The notes under the pieces are model-generated. The model made no database searches, was not told the origin of the DNA, and worked only from the letters and a program-made list of their open reading frames with translations. Positions 43,793 to 56,163 of a stretch of DNA of 64,000 nucleotides are shown piece by piece. The stretch is from positions 43,555,472-43,619,471 of the forward strand of contig OX381715.1 in NCBI GenBank assembly GCA_947462335.1. The letters are read 5' to 3'. The stretch comes from Harmothoe impar. Its lineage: Eukaryota; Annelida; Polychaeta; Phyllodocida; Polynoidae. The stretch's first letter is position 1, and the number at the start of each line of letters is the position of its first letter. Position numbers and translations under genes: made by a program.

Positions 43793-46700
43793 ATGTCGCA
43801 GTACGTCTGCCAAAAGTGTTTCAAAAGTTTTAAAAGGTTGTACAATCACGACAGACACGTGAAACAATGTAAAGTAATATCGAGGTTTTGTCCTCTATGC
43901 GGCGAAGGTAGTTGTCGAGAAATCACCTGTCGACGCGAATCTCTCAACGGAGTAACTATCCCTATGATGATATGCGCTATACCGAACGGTGACGAAATAT
44001 TCACCGCGAATTGGTCTGCAATACAAACAGGTGTCAGGGTGCACGGGCCTCGTGTGAGTGTGACAAACTTGAGACTACCAACCGGTGAGTTGAGTGACGC
44101 TGTAGATACTCTGCGACACATTCACTTAACGCAAAGATTCAGATACAAAGTAGGTTTGTCACTAGGTTTAATATTACAACACAAAGAGGACAAAAGCAAA
44201 CTACGCTACTTTCACGCCTCCCAAAACAATGCAACTCTTATACAACCGCTTCCCACCATAACTAATTCAGAAACTTTAGAAGAGCTCCTCTCGCTCATGC
44301 AAAACACCATCGCTTGCGAAGAAGTATGGAAACTTTGCGACTCTGACACCAAGTGGCACGTTCTTTTCCCCACCAATTTGAACATTTGCGTTTACATGGG
44401 ACCGGGGGAATTTCCCATAGGCGGTAGGGTTACCCACTCCGGTCGAGTTGGAAAAAGAAGCGGTGTGTTAGATTTTCCCAACGCGGACAAACTGTGCGTC
44501 TTTCGCTGCATTTCCTTTCACTTATACAAGACTGGCAAACACGCTTCGGAATTCTTACGTCAGTTCGATCCCACTGCCAAACCTGAAACCTTTCCAAGGT
44601 TGAACATCCGTAAATTACCCACGTTAGAGAACTTGTTTGATATACAAATAGCGCTCTACACCACGCGTGCAGTGAGAGGACAGAAGTTGAAAAGACGAGT
44701 TAGTCTGATCAGACCACCTTCGAAAACTCAGGCCACCCGAGGTAAAGTCAACCTACACCTGACAGCGAAAGACGGTTTGCACGTGTCTCTGATTACGGAT
44801 TTCAACGCATACGCGGGCATCTACGAGTGTTGCAAGTGTAAGGCGGCGTTCACCACCGAGTTCTTACTGAAAGATACAGGAATCAGCTTTCCTCTTGTCG
44901 ACTAGTCAAGTTGAGATATATGGGTGGAATCTACCACAATTCGAAAACGATTTTCGAAGCGCTAGCAGATTTCTCCATTTTTCCCCCGACGGCGATTCGG
45001 GAATGTACCCTTACAAGATCACCTTCTATTTCGAGGCTTTCTTCAGAGCGTCCAAAGAACCGTCCACCGAACATGTGTCTGTGCTGTGGGATCACATCCC
45101 TTTGTCGGCTAGCGTCGCATCCGACTTTCCTGGGTAGGAGGGTCCAGTCTGCTTCGTGAGAGAATCCGACGCAGATTCAGACCCTTTGTTGGATAGAGTT
45201 TTAAATCACATAAACGACACCGCCAAAGTCATAGGGGCGAGGATGCTAGACCGACCGATGTTAGCGAAGTTAGATGCAGCGATAGGTGAAGCTCTCCTGC
45301 TAGAGGAGGCGGTGTTAAGACTTTCTCCGGGTACAGGCGACTTCACTGAAACTCGACACAGACACCCGTTGGTTCAACTGAAGCAGAGGCTTTTGAGATA
45401 TCTCCGTCAAGTTCCCGTAGTAGGTTTCAACTCGGGGCGCTACGACTTGAACCTGATCAAAATACAGCTTCACGCATTCTTCTCCTTGAAAGACCGAAAT
45501 AAAGAAGAATTCAGCGTCATAAAGAGAAGTAACCAATACTTGGCAGTTTACACACAGCACACGGTTTTCTTGGACGTAATAAACTATTTGGCACCCGGTT
45601 ACAATTACGCGAATTATTTGCTAGCTTTCACCAGAAATCAAGAGAAAGGTCACCTTCCTTAAGAATGGATGATGTCTACCAGGAAACTGGAAAACAGAAC
45701 ACTACCACCGAGATCGGCCTTTGACAGCAAACTGACCGGTACCAAGATGACCGAATCCGACTACGCCAAATGTGGAAAAGTTTGGTCCGAACAGAACATG
45801 CAAACTGTGAGAGATTACTTGATCTACTACAACAACAAAGACGTGAAACCTTTCATAGAGGCTCTGAACAATCACGCTAAATTTTTCAGAGATCGCGGAA
45901 TTGACATGTTCAAAGACGGAGTCTCCCTTCCGGGTTTGACTTTACGGTTCTTGTTCCAAAACACAGAGGCGATGTTCGTAACGTTTCCCCAGTTCGACGC
46001 TCACCTCCACTCTCTGATCAAAGAAAATCTAGTCGGCGGTCTTTTGATAATCTTCCATAGATTTCATGAGAAGGGTACCAGACAAATAAGGGAGCACAAG
46101 TACGGCGAAGAAGCGAGAACGTGCGAGCACATCCTAGGAGTAGACGCTAAATCGCTGTACTTGCGCTGCATGAGCGAAGCGCACTGCACGGGTAATTACG
46201 TGGTGAGACGTCGTGAGACTGGGTTCAAAGCTGAAATTAGACAAAAACACTCTCAGAGCGCTTTGGAGTGGCTACGCTTCGTAGAGCACGCTCGCGATGT
46301 GAAACTATGCCACGCTTTGAACGGCGGCGAGATGGTTCTAGGTTGTCGAAGAATTCGCGTCGACGGGTTTCACCCGGCCTCTAATACGGTTTTCCAGTTT
46401 CACGGGTGTTGGTTCCACGCCCACGAGTGCATACCACTGCAGCGATATCCATGCGCTTCACTCAGGGATGAGAGACGCGACAGAATCGCTAGAGTAAGCG
46501 CTTACTTGAAAGCACTAGTTTACAAGCTGATCGTCGTGTGGGAGTGTGAATGGAGACAGATGAAAAGTCAAGATCCGCAGGTTAAGACATCCGAACAACA
46601 CTGGAAGGTTGACGCTTTGAAAGTGTCTCGGAATGGTATGACCGAGAGCGACATCCTTTCCGCTGTCAAAGATGGGAGCATGTTTGGTTTAATTCAAGTG

Positions 46701-47727
46701 GACATCACTACACCACCTCACCTACGAGATGACCCCCGTTTTCAAGAACGTAAACGTTTCGAAATCCGACATAGGAACTCACATGTCAGACTTTGCAAAG
46801 GAAGAAAAGTTGTTGAACACACCTCAGAGAAGTCTGATAGGGAGTTATCACGGAAAAAATATTCTCTTGGGAACACCGCTTCTTCAGTGGTATTTGGATC
46901 ACGGTTTGATAGTCACCCAAGTACAGCTGTTCGTAGAATACCTTCCTAGACGACCCTTTGCCGGTTTCGCAGACGAAGTAACCACAGCGCGAAGACGTGG
47001 CGACGTGAACCCGAACGAGAAAATTCTGTCAGACTGTTACAAGTTAATGGGAAATACCACGTACAGTAAAACAATTTGCAACAAAGAAAGACACCAATGT
47101 GAAATACACTAACGGTCGAAATTTCGAATTATTGACCAATTCGTGGCGCTTCAAAAAGGGGGTCGAGTTGACCTCGGATCTCTTTGAAGTCGAACTGCAA
47201 CCAAAAATGGTCAAGAACAACCTCCCTATTCAAATAGGGTTCATGGTGTACCAGTACGCTAAGTTGAAAATGTTAGAGTTCACGTACGACTTTTTGGATA
47301 GATTCATCGATCGGCGCGATTATGCTCTTTGTCAAATGGACACCGATAGTCTTTACATGGCTCTCAGCGGTGAAAGGTTGGATGACCTGGTAAAACCCGA
47401 GCTGAGAGAAACAAAAGTGGATTCCAACAGCAGTGTGCGACGATCACTTAGACCTTTTCGTAAAGATAAAAACCGAAGGCGTGTGAGAATGGCTCCCTCC
47501 ACCTGGCGGCTGTTGTGAGAGACGTTACGTTCACGATCTGAGAACTATGGGGCTTTTGAAATCCGAGTGGGAAGGTGACAGGATTCTAAGTCTCAACCCT
47601 AAGACTTACATTTCCTACGATAAAGACTCAACAGGTGAAAGAAAATGTAAAAAATGGAGTGCAAAAGGTATACAGAAAAAACAAAACCTTAAAGAACCGA
47701 AAGACTTCTTGAATCTATCCTTACTAC
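43793..47727 (+). pseudogene. polB: Protein-primed-type DNA polymerase B, main part
   Basis: Maverick/Polinton- or adintovirus-type family B polymerase. It begins with a Cys/His cluster (YVCQKCF...H..H, CPLCG). The exonuclease motif VVGFNSGRYDLN is at about 45420. The polymerase motif A equivalent is GVDAKSLYL (about 46140), motif B is KLMGNTTYSKT (about 47045), and motif C is QMDTDSLY (about 47340), followed by EWEGDRILSLNPKTY (about 47565). The gene is dead: frame changes near 44880, 44990, 46730, 47097 and 47420, and stops at 45135 and 45661. The reading frame runs to 47727, where the Gypsy LTR begins; the C-terminus is at 60160-60289. No capsid, ATPase or retroviral-type integrase gene of this element is seen. 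Described as a fossil only. Confidence 0.85.
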
Positions 47728-48246
47728 TGTAGGGGCACGAATAATACGTGTACATATAGGTCCGTGGAGTCAGAGCGGGAAGTGCCTCCAACGGACACTA
47801 GGTGGCAACACCTACGCCATGTCCTTTCGGTTATCCGGTAGCGGAGCCAGGCAGGGCACTCCAGACGGCGCTACGGAGGAGTGCCACGTCGACACTGCTT
47901 GGTCCGCGCTCAGGGTATATAAGAGGCCGAGGTTGGCTACCTCAGGGAGTTCGTCCCAGGACGAGCTCTGACCCACACCTTTCGTACCTTCGCTTTGATA
48001 GGGGCACCTACACCCCTCCCTCACTATGGTTCCTGCACCAGCCATGCTGGCTCAGGGCCTGACTGTCCGGTATTGCTAACCTTCGAACTATCGATAGAAT
48101 CCTGTGTGTCTTCGAATGGTTAAAAGACCAGGTGAACCGAGTAGAAACCTTCGTGTACTTTTGAGGCTGTGATCGAATAAAAACCTGTTGCATTCAAACC
48201 GAATTTGGAACCTGTGTTCGCGTTATACGTAAACGAAACCCCTACA
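47728..48246 (+). repeat. 5' LTR
   Basis: 519 bp, TG...CA ends. TATA box GTATATAAG near 47914-47922 and an AATAAA near 48176 outline U3, R and U5. Confidence 0.95.
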
Positions 48247-48247
48247 T

Positions 48248-48262
48248 TGGTGCCGTGACCAG
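48248..48262 (+). other. Primer-binding site
   Basis: TGGTGCCGTGACCAG starts two bases after the 5' LTR, the usual place for a tRNA 3'-end complement. The tRNA is not identified. Confidence 0.65.
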
Positions 48263-48303
48263 TTCGGGTGAAACACAGAATAGCACAGTCGGTTCGGGTG
48301 AAC

Positions 48304-50286
48304 ATGGCTGAACAGGCAAAGGGTGGAGCGTCTCTTCATCCTATTTCGAGGCCGGATCCAGAGGTGGTGGCAGCCCTTGAGAAGGCGGTTTGAAGAGGCA
48401 CATTGCTCCTATGCCAACACAGGGCATGAGCATTCTGCATGCTGAACGACACCAACGTCAGGAGGTGACACGCCGTCACTTCACCGAAGAGAAGAATCGA
48501 TTCGAGGAAGCAAGGATTGCAGAGATGGACAGGATGAATGCGGAGTTTGAAGCCTTGAGTCATTGGTTAATACAGCTCCGAAACAAGAACGAAGAGTTGG
48601 AAGGGGCAACAATGGAGAAGCAGAACCGCTTGAAGACAACAAAGGCGGAACTGGAACATATGGAAGACCAGTTCTCTCATCAGCAGAATGTCTTGCGGCG
48701 ACGTACGGAGGTTCTTGAACAGCGTCAGGATAAGACCGTACAAGAATCGGACGAGCTCCAGGATACGATACGAGAGGCAACCAAAGCAATGATGGAAGAA
48801 CAGGAGCGTCTGGTCCGGGAAGTGAAAGATTTACAGTTGAAACGAGAAAAGGAGTCAAATCGAAGTGGCCATTCGGGGTTCGATCATGTCAATGGTGGCA
48901 TCTACAACTCGGCGTCTGGTGGGGGTGGTGCTACTACCTCATCCGGAGGGAGACCGAAGCGGGTGACCATTGATTCAGGTGATTCGGATGAGAGGTCGTC
49001 ACGGCGTGAACAACGTCCAACGTCATACGATGATGACTATTCGAATCCCCCCAGCCGGTCGAGCTCTCGAGAGAGACCAAGCCGTTTCGGTTCGAATGAT
49101 AGATCTTCGAGATCTGATCCGAACGAGCATTCGAGTGGCCCCACAAGGAGGTCAGAGAGATCTCCTACAAATGCAGGTAGACGAGTCTCTCGACGCGAAT
49201 CAATGTCCCCTGGGATGAAATTGATTTACGATTCGAACCCCTGCATTGCTGAGATGGGAGTTGACTGTGTTAGCAGACAGGCTGATAATGCTGATATCGT
49301 TGATTGGAGCATTGAGCAGTCTCTTCTGTTGCACAGAGACAACCACAATGCTGCTCGACGCACTGCAAGCACTCCGGTTCCGTTCACAGGCAGGCAGCCA
49401 TGGCAGGACTGGTTTGCAGACTTCATGGACGATATGAGGTATAATCGGTGGTCAGAGCAGGAATCGTTGGACGAGCTTCTTCGGGCATTGCGAAATGGCC
49501 CCGGCAAGCTAGCTGTTTCGAGATGGAGAACGATGCATGGTGCCGGATCGTTTACCCAATTGGTGGAATGCGCCAGTTACCTGATCAGTAATGTGGGTAA
49601 TGAGGATCCGCTTCGGTTGTTTCGAAAAAGGACTCAGAAACCAAATGAGTCTCATAGTGTGTTTGGTCTAGAGTTGCAAGCTCTCTTACAAAGGGCTAGA
49701 CCACGATGGCAGTTGGATGACCCACAGTTCCTAGATGATTTGTTTTCGCAATTCATTGAGGGATTAAGGGATTCGGACCTGTGATAGTTGGAAAGCTGGA
49801 ACTTCTCTAACCGATTTGTTCATGGCCATAGAAGACTATGACAGAAAACGGCATCTGCTATCTTCGAGAGTACTATCGAGAACTTCCAGTATGGTACAAG
49901 ACCCACCAGCCTCTGATACAGAGGAAGGTGATTCTGGAAGGGAGGAGGAGATTGGCGCAGTTGCTCAAAAGAACAGCGGCAAATCTTATTCCAATTCGAA
50001 TTCGAAGCGCTATCCGAAGGCTGACAGGAAAACACCACCTGTGACCCCAGGAACTACCAGCGCACCTTCGACTACATCCTCAACTCCCAGTTCTATGGAA
50101 GAACTCTTGTTAAGGTTGACTGACTTGATGTCTGGAAACCAGCAATCAGCAGGGAGGAATTCGAAGCCAAGAGTGGACAAGACCACTAGGAAGTGTTACA
50201 GGTGTCAGGCCCTGGGACACTTTGCAGCAGAATGCCCAGCCGAGAAGCCGGTACCAAAGCCTGAGGAGAAGAAAACGGAAAACTAG
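48304..50286 (+). pseudogene. gag: gag
   Basis: An ATG at 48304 opens a 29-codon frame that hits a TGA at 48391. The main frame then runs 48393-49784 (coiled-coil residues, then Ser/Arg-rich, then a capsid-like part with WQDWFADFMDDMRYN). After a frame change the nucleocapsid frame (49816-50286) contains the knuckle CYRCQALGHFAAEC (C-x2-C-x4-H-x4-C, about 50199-50240). It ends at TAG 50284-50286. Gag packages the RNA. Related relics lie at 22701-24294 and 61692-63690. The two internal frame changes disable this copy. Confidence 0.85.
50277..50286 (+). promoter_or_regulatory. Candidate -1 frameshift site at gag/pol junction
   Basis: GGAAAAC is followed directly by the gag stop TAG. The protease frame is -1 relative to gag and is open through this point. 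The same sequence and frame relation occur in the minus-strand relic at 62135-62145, although other parts have decayed. Confidence 0.4.
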
Positions 50287-50911
50287 AGGGGATTGCTCGG
50301 GATGGCAATGGAGTGACCCCTAAGGTGAATGAAAGCCAGCTTATCACCAACGGTGCATGCGAGGAAGTCCGAGGTGCAGTAGAGATTGGAAGCTTAGGGG
50401 AGGGGCCTGATCAGTCCCTTCTAAGTATGTCCAATGAACCCAGAGAAGTAGACATCCGGGAAGGAAGTACTTGGGAAGCGGCGAATTGGATACAGGAGCT
50501 GGAAGTAGTCAGCAGTGCCCGATTGTCCCCGGATCATCCCTGTTTAAAACACTTGAAACAACGGGGGGTAGATCTTGGTGTCACTAAGGATTTCGAACGT
50601 TTCACCGTCAACCCATCACCACTGGATGGGAAGAGGTGGTATTTGACTGTAGCAGTGAAGGGAAGGTCTGCGGAATTTCTGGTGGATACTGGGGCTAGTC
50701 ACTCCATGATCTCCAAGAGATTCCATGACCTTGTAGCCGATGAACCAGATAACTTCACAACGAGGGTAAAAGCTCATTCGGCCGACGGTAGCTGCATGCA
50801 GACGTTTGGTAAAGCGTTTTTCGAAGTCAATATAGGTGGACAGGATTATCTCCTGTCGCTGCTATTGCTGATCTGAGTGATGATGGCATCATCGGATTAG
50901 ATTTCGCTGCG
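50287..50911 (+). pseudogene. pol: Retropepsin (protease) domain of pol
   Basis: The active-site motif FLVDTGASHSMIS is near 50680-50715 and the second motif IIGLDF near 50890. A frame shift near 50848 separates them. Upstream is an unassigned ~120-residue stretch. It is an aspartic protease that would mature the Gag-Pol polyprotein. Confidence 0.85.
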
Positions 50912-52513
50912 TTGTACGGGGCAATGTTGGAACCTTGTAGGGGGATGTTGAAGATAGAACATCCGTACAAGGTGGCCGTGCAATGCGTGTTGAGGAAGGT
51001 ATCTTCTGTAGCCTCGGTGGTACAGACGGTTAAGATACCCCCAGGACAGACATGTGATGTGCTGTTTTCAAGTGACAGTATCTTCCAAGATCAGATGGCG
51101 GTGGTTGAACCCGATGTGGTGAGACTTGCATCCATTGGACTCGAGAGTGCAGATACTTTCGTAGGCAGTGGCAGCCGGAATTTGATTCCCATTTCGAATC
51201 CTGGTGGTGAAGTCCGTTATCTGATGAAAGGTACTCCCGTGGGGCAGGTGATCGTTGCACAGGCAAGCACCAGTATACTCTCAGAAGATACCAAACCGAA
51301 CCTTGAAGGGATGTTCGATTTGCGTCCGGAACTCCAGAAGTTGGTGGACGATTCGAGCCTGGTGACGGGGGAACAGAAAGATCAGTTGAGACCGGTATTA
51401 GTGGAACATGATGCAGCCTTCGGGGAGCCCACTGGCTTGGGGCGAACCGATATGGTGCTACATTCCATTCATACAGAGGAAGCTGTACCTTTCAAAATCC
51501 CTTACAGACGCCTACCTTTGAAGAAGAAATTGATGGCCGAGAAGGAAATCGCTGATCAGCTGAGATTAGGGGTGATTGTTCCCAGCACTAGCCCCTGGTC
51601 CAGTCCTGTTCAGATGGTGACCAAGAAAGACGGCACAATTCGCTTCTGTATCGATAATCGGAAATTGAATGGTTGTACAAAGAAAAACTCCTATCCTCTT
51701 CCCCGTATAGACGAGACTATTGATTCCCTGGGCGGAAACCAATGGTTCTGTACGCTGGATTTGCAATCCGGATACTGGCAGGTTGGAATGAAGGAGGAGG
51801 ATCAGGAAAAAACAGCCTTTTCGAGCCATGTCGGTCTTTTCCAGTACAATGTGATGCCGTTCGGATTGTGTAACGCCCCTGCGACATTCGAAGCCATGAT
51901 GGAATCTCTGTTGAGTGATCTGTTGTGGAAGGAGTGTTTGGTGTACCTGGACGACGTAATTGTCTTTGGGAAGACCTTCGAATCGTGCCTGGCTACTCTA
52001 GTCAAAATTTTCGAGAGGTTGATAACAAATGGTTTGAAATTGAAACCAAAGAAGTGTCACCTATCTAGGACTTCAATTAACTATCTCGGTCGGATAATAT
52101 CCACTGAGGGAGTTAAGGCGGATCCTGAGAAACTAGATGTTGTGTCGGAATGGGAAAAGCCAGAGGGACCTAAAGACATACGGTCCTTTCTGGGCTTCTG
52201 TAGTTACTACAGGGACTTCCTACCAGGGTATGCCAGAATAGCTCAGCCTATGCAGGCTCTAGCTCACTGGACTCCGGGTAGAAGGAAGGAGCCTTTTCCA
52301 TGGGGTCCGGAACAAGATCTAGCATTCGAAGCCGTGAAGAACCTATTTCGAACCACCCCAGTTTTGAAATATCCAACAGCTGATGGACATTTCATACTGG
52401 ACACTGACGCCAGTAACGACAGTATAGGTGCTGCTCTGTCCCAGATGCAAGAGGGGATAGAAGTGCCACTGGCTTTCGCTAGTAATACCCTCAATAAGGC
52501 CCAGAGGAATTAA
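50912..52513 (+). pseudogene. pol: Reverse transcriptase and start of RNase H
   Basis: 533 codons open. RT motifs in order: a fingers region with WSSPVQMVTKKDG, FCTLDLQSGYWQV, VMPFGLCNAPATF, the catalytic YLDDVIVFG (about 51945) and NYLGRIIS. RNase H starts with LDTDASNDSIGAALSQ (about 52400). An in-frame TAA at 52511-52513 replaces what should be an aromatic codon before CTTKRELLA; translation would otherwise continue unbroken. Confidence 0.92.
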
Positions 52514-54442
52514 TGTACCACTAAGCGCGAATTGCTGGCGGTAGTGGTATATACGAAGAAGTTTAAGCACTTCCTTTGGGGAGGTGACTTTACTTTGCGG
52601 ACAGATCACTCCTCCTTAAGGTGGCTGCTGAACTTTAAGGAAGCGGAAGGAATGATCGGTCGATGGCTGACCCATTTGTCCGAGTTCGGGTTGGAAAATA
52701 GCCAAATCCAACATAGAGCAGGGAGCAAGCATATTAATGCTGACGCCCTTTCGAGAAGACCCATACGGAAGTGTTCTAGAATGGATTGTAATGATTGTGG
52801 AGCCCATAACGCTGTAATAGCTGGAGTTCGAATGCCGTATGATGTAGGACATTCTAAAGCAATGGAATGGTCCACGGAAACTATCAGGCAATTCCAGAAG
52901 GGTGATGCTGTCATGTCAAGACTAATAGAACAGGTCTCCAGTGGTGCCCAACCACAAAGACCAGCCATTTCGATTGAGAACCGGGAAATGAGACAACTAC
53001 TTGCTCAATGGTCTGAGCTAACTGTTGTTGACGGTATCTTATGTAGGTGGAAGATAACACCATACAAGACCAAACTTCGGCAAATCGTGATACCTGCAGC
53101 TATGCGACGGGATATCATGTATTTCGTACACGGGCACCAGACCAGTGGACATTTTGGGAAGAAGCGCTCCCTTGCGCGACTCTCCAGACAGTATTACTGG
53201 CCTGGCATGAGTAAAGATCTACTTAGGTGGATCTCTACTTGTCCAGATTGTTGTCTGAATAAACCAGGTGAAGGCTTGGGGAAATTGCCACTAACTCAAG
53301 AGCTTTGGGGAGTTAGATTTGCACGCATAGCGGTTGATATCATTAGTGGCCTTAAAACCACTCCTGATGGAAACACGTGCATGATGGTGATCTCTGACTA
53401 CTATTCGAAGTACACTCGAGTGTTCCCTCTGAAGGATCATAAGGCCCATACATGTGCTCGTGCATTCGTAAAAGGCTGGGTGCTTCATCTAGGCGTGCCC
53501 TTGATGTTGCATAGTGATCAAGGCAGAGAATTTGAATCAGAGTTATGGGCAGCAATGTGCCATAACCTTGCTATATGCAAAACAAGAACGAATCCGTACA
53601 GACCTCAGTCTGATGGTCAAGTAGAAAGGTTCAACAGAACCTTGATACAAGTCCTGAAGCCTCTGGTCAACAGTCAGATGGATGATTGGGACGAGCAATG
53701 CGAGTTCGTGGTACATGCTTATAATAGTACGGTGCATGCTTCCACCGGTTGCTCCCCCAATCTGTTGGTGTTCGGAGAGGACTTGACTATGCCTGTTGAC
53801 TTGGTGTTTGGCGTAGCTGGGATAAATGCTGAAATACCCTGTCAGGTGATGTTCGTGGAGGCATTGAGGGATCAATTCAAGTCCGCATACGAGATGGTTC
53901 GATGTGAGCTAAGCAAATCTGCTTCATGGCAAAAAGTGGGCTATGACGTGGGTTTGAAACTTAGGTCCTTTCGAGTAGGGGATGAAGTAGTTAGGCTACA
54001 CGACCCCCTACAGCAGTTGAAGCTGTCACCCAACTGGGATGGACCATTCACTGTGGTTCGGATTGTTTCAGAATCTACAGTGGTGATCAAATCCTTGTTG
54101 GGGCGCTTGTATAAATCCAATGTAGCTCGTCTACGTCGGTGGCAGGGTGATGCTTCAGCGCATTCGAAGTCAGGGGAGCATTCAAAGTCAGGTGACACTG
54201 AGCGGAGAGCGACCACCCCGGAACGACGTGGTCCTGGTAGACCTAGGAAACTAGTTATACCCTCAGATGAGAAAAAACCTATGCCTCCTGGTATTGGTAA
54301 ATTAAAGAGGGGCCGGGGTAGGCCTAAAAAAAATTTACCAATTCGAGCTTCTAGCAAGAAGGATAAAAAATGCGTAAAAAAAGTCTCGGCAAATGAAGGT
54401 CTGAAGGGGAGGAGGGCTGGCCAAGGGACTGCTGTGACCTAA
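52514..54442 (+). pseudogene. pol: RNase H and integrase, with AT-hook tail
   Basis: Open in the same frame after the TAA. RNase H residues are in KRELLAVV, TDHSSL and NADALSR. The integrase zinc domain HHCC is at about 53125-53255 (HGHQTSGH...CPDCC). The catalytic core has AVDII, HSDQGREFE and QSDGQVERF (D,D,E). A GPY/F-type module (NWDGPFTVVRI) follows near 54030. The tail holds two AT-hooks, GPGRPRK (54230-54250) and RGRGRPKK (54308-54331). No chromodomain is present, so the AT-hooks are the likely DNA/chromatin-tethering part. Confidence 0.92.
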
Positions 54443-55101
54443 TTTGTATACACAACAAGAAGTTTCGATCCCATGATGGTGGTACAGACCTAATTGCTGT
54501 CGAGTGAGCAGAACTAGGGCGGGTGCTAATCGTGAATGTCCCCGAGGGTGGCAGACGGATCTATCCGGCGGGTATTCTTATGTTACCCGTAATGACATTT
54601 GCCTACACTCCTGAAGAATTCATGATTAGTGGTACCCATGGTTCTGTGGAACAGACTCAATAAGGATTACACTCCGGTGAGCTACCCATTCGAGCAGTGG
54701 CGGGAAACGCGAGCGTCTCCCGCTGCGTTATCCGTTAGAAAAGGGCTATCTGGTGAGGCGTGAACGCTGATTGGTTGACCTCTGCTCCCGCGGCGGGCGT
54801 GGCGACACGAGACAAGAAGGGCGGCCGCCATATTGGATCAGCGCCAAGCAGACGCGCGGACGCTGCAGGGCAAAGAAGGAGGAAGAGGGGTCTTGTTACC
54901 GACCAAAAGTCTCCAAAACCACATCATAACACGCGCCAACCTGGTTAGTTCCCGCTCATAGTGTCATTTGGACACGCGGAGCTTCGTACTCCGCAATATC
55001 TTCGATTTAAACTTCGTTTTCGTGGAAAACATTCGACTTCGATGGAGGAGCAGTACACCCCCGGTTAGGGCCTCCAATCCGACGAGCTGGACCTGTTTGG
55101 G
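54443..55101 (+). promoter_or_regulatory. Spacer between pol and extra ORF, possible internal promoter
   Basis: Non-coding but alignable with the minus-strand copy. It turns GC-rich at 54770-54900 and includes GCCGCCATATTGG (54824-54836), a YY1-type site. There is no clear TATA. It could supply a promoter or splice acceptor for the downstream ORF; neither is shown. Confidence 0.35.
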
Positions 55102-56163
55102 ATGGATGATGGCCAATTCGACAACGCTCAGGAATCGGATTATGAATCCGCCTCCGAATCCACCGGGAGTGCGATTACCGTCCGTGTGGCGGGGATCGGC
55201 TCCTATTCGACGGCTGAGCAGGACGCCGTGGCCATGCCACCTCCAGCGACAGTCAACCTGGGGCCGTTGCCGTGGCGCAACACCCCAAAACGTGTAGCTT
55301 CGAAGGACATTGACAATTCCACATCCACGCGGCTCAACGCAGCAGGTGATTCGGAGGAAGACGACATGCCGGAGCTAGAGGAGGTGAGTCAGAAATTGCC
55401 CATTCAAGCAGTGTCTGACGGAGAGATGGAAGACTTCGTACGAAAATCGCTGGCCCAGCAACAACTTATGGAGGTGCTGGAGTGCGATCCGCCATTCGAC
55501 ACCTCGCTGCAGCTCCATCCCACACTCATGGCGATGGTACTGGACAAGCTGGAAGAACACGAGTTCTACCACCACGAGGGGAAATGGCTAGAGAGCTACG
55601 AGGGAGCCATTCAGGGAGGGTACAAAAACGAAATCTTCGGACAGATCCTATTGAGATGTGGTACGAACTTTGGAAATCTCCAACAAGGCAAACAAATGGA
55701 GGAATCGGTGCCCTCGAGTGATGGGAGCACCACGAGTACGAAGGGAAAGAAAAAGAAACTTACCAAAACCCGAGGTAATCGTAAAACTTCCCATTCGAGT
55801 ACCCCTCCAGCTACTCCGCCCATGTCCGAAGTATCCGAACCTGCCACAGCTCGGTCCGAGTGCTCTTCGAGTACTCCCCATTCAACGTCAATCGAAGAAC
55901 CAACCACTACAACTGGGACTACTGAGTCTCGATCCGAACCTCTTCCGAAAGCTCCGGGACCTTCACCAGTCCCATTCGAAAAGGCTTCAGCTATCGTAGA
56001 GTTGACTGATATGGAAATCAACTCGGATACATCAGAATCGGCTGGGCAGGAAGCTTGGTTTGCTCAGGTGGTAAGGGAGTCCGATGAACTTCGGGCTGCC
56101 AATGAACAGTTACGGCTAACCCTGGAGGCAATGCAAGCTGCCCCCAGAGTTCCACTCCCATGA
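55102..56163 (+). CDS. Extra ORF, N-terminal part (353 codons)
   Basis: ATG 55102, preceded by stops in frame. It has an acidic Ser-rich N-terminus (residues 1-25) and a second acidic patch (84-94). A UIM-like helix lies at 106-121 (GEMEDFVRKSLAQ, with the usual Ala replaced by Phe). The conserved block PPFDTSL, LHPTLM, FYHHE spans 125-163. A basic KKKKLTKTRG patch (near 215) and a Pro/Thr/Glu-rich region follow, with a final short helix. It has no signal peptide or membrane segment, so it is not an envelope protein. The TGA lies at the edge of a 190-bp filler insertion; the ancestral frame continued beyond. Function unknown. Confidence 0.75.
   Translation: MDDGQFDNAQESDYESASESTGSAITVRVAGIGSYSTAEQDAVAMPPPATVNLGPLPWRNTPKRVASKDIDNSTSTRLNAAGDSEEDDMPELEEVSQKLPIQAVSDGEMEDFVRKSLAQQQLMEVLECDPPFDTSLQLHPTLMAMVLDKLEEHEFYHHEGKWLESYEGAIQGGYKNEIFGQILLRCGTNFGNLQQGKQMEESVPSSDGSTTSTKGKKKKLTKTRGNRKTSHSSTPPATPPMSEVSEPATARSECSSSTPHSTSIEEPTTTTGTTESRSEPLPKAPGPSPVPFEKASAIVELTDMEINSDTSESAGQEAWFAQVVRESDELRAANEQLRLTLEAMQAAPRVPLP

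Noticed and set aside
43514..43867. Minus-strand frame with repeated IYLS
   Set aside because: Encoded by the (GATA)n microsatellite.
47802..48062. 86-codon frame, identical in both LTRs
   Set aside because: It spans the LTR TATA region and lies wholly within U3/R; more likely chance than a gene.
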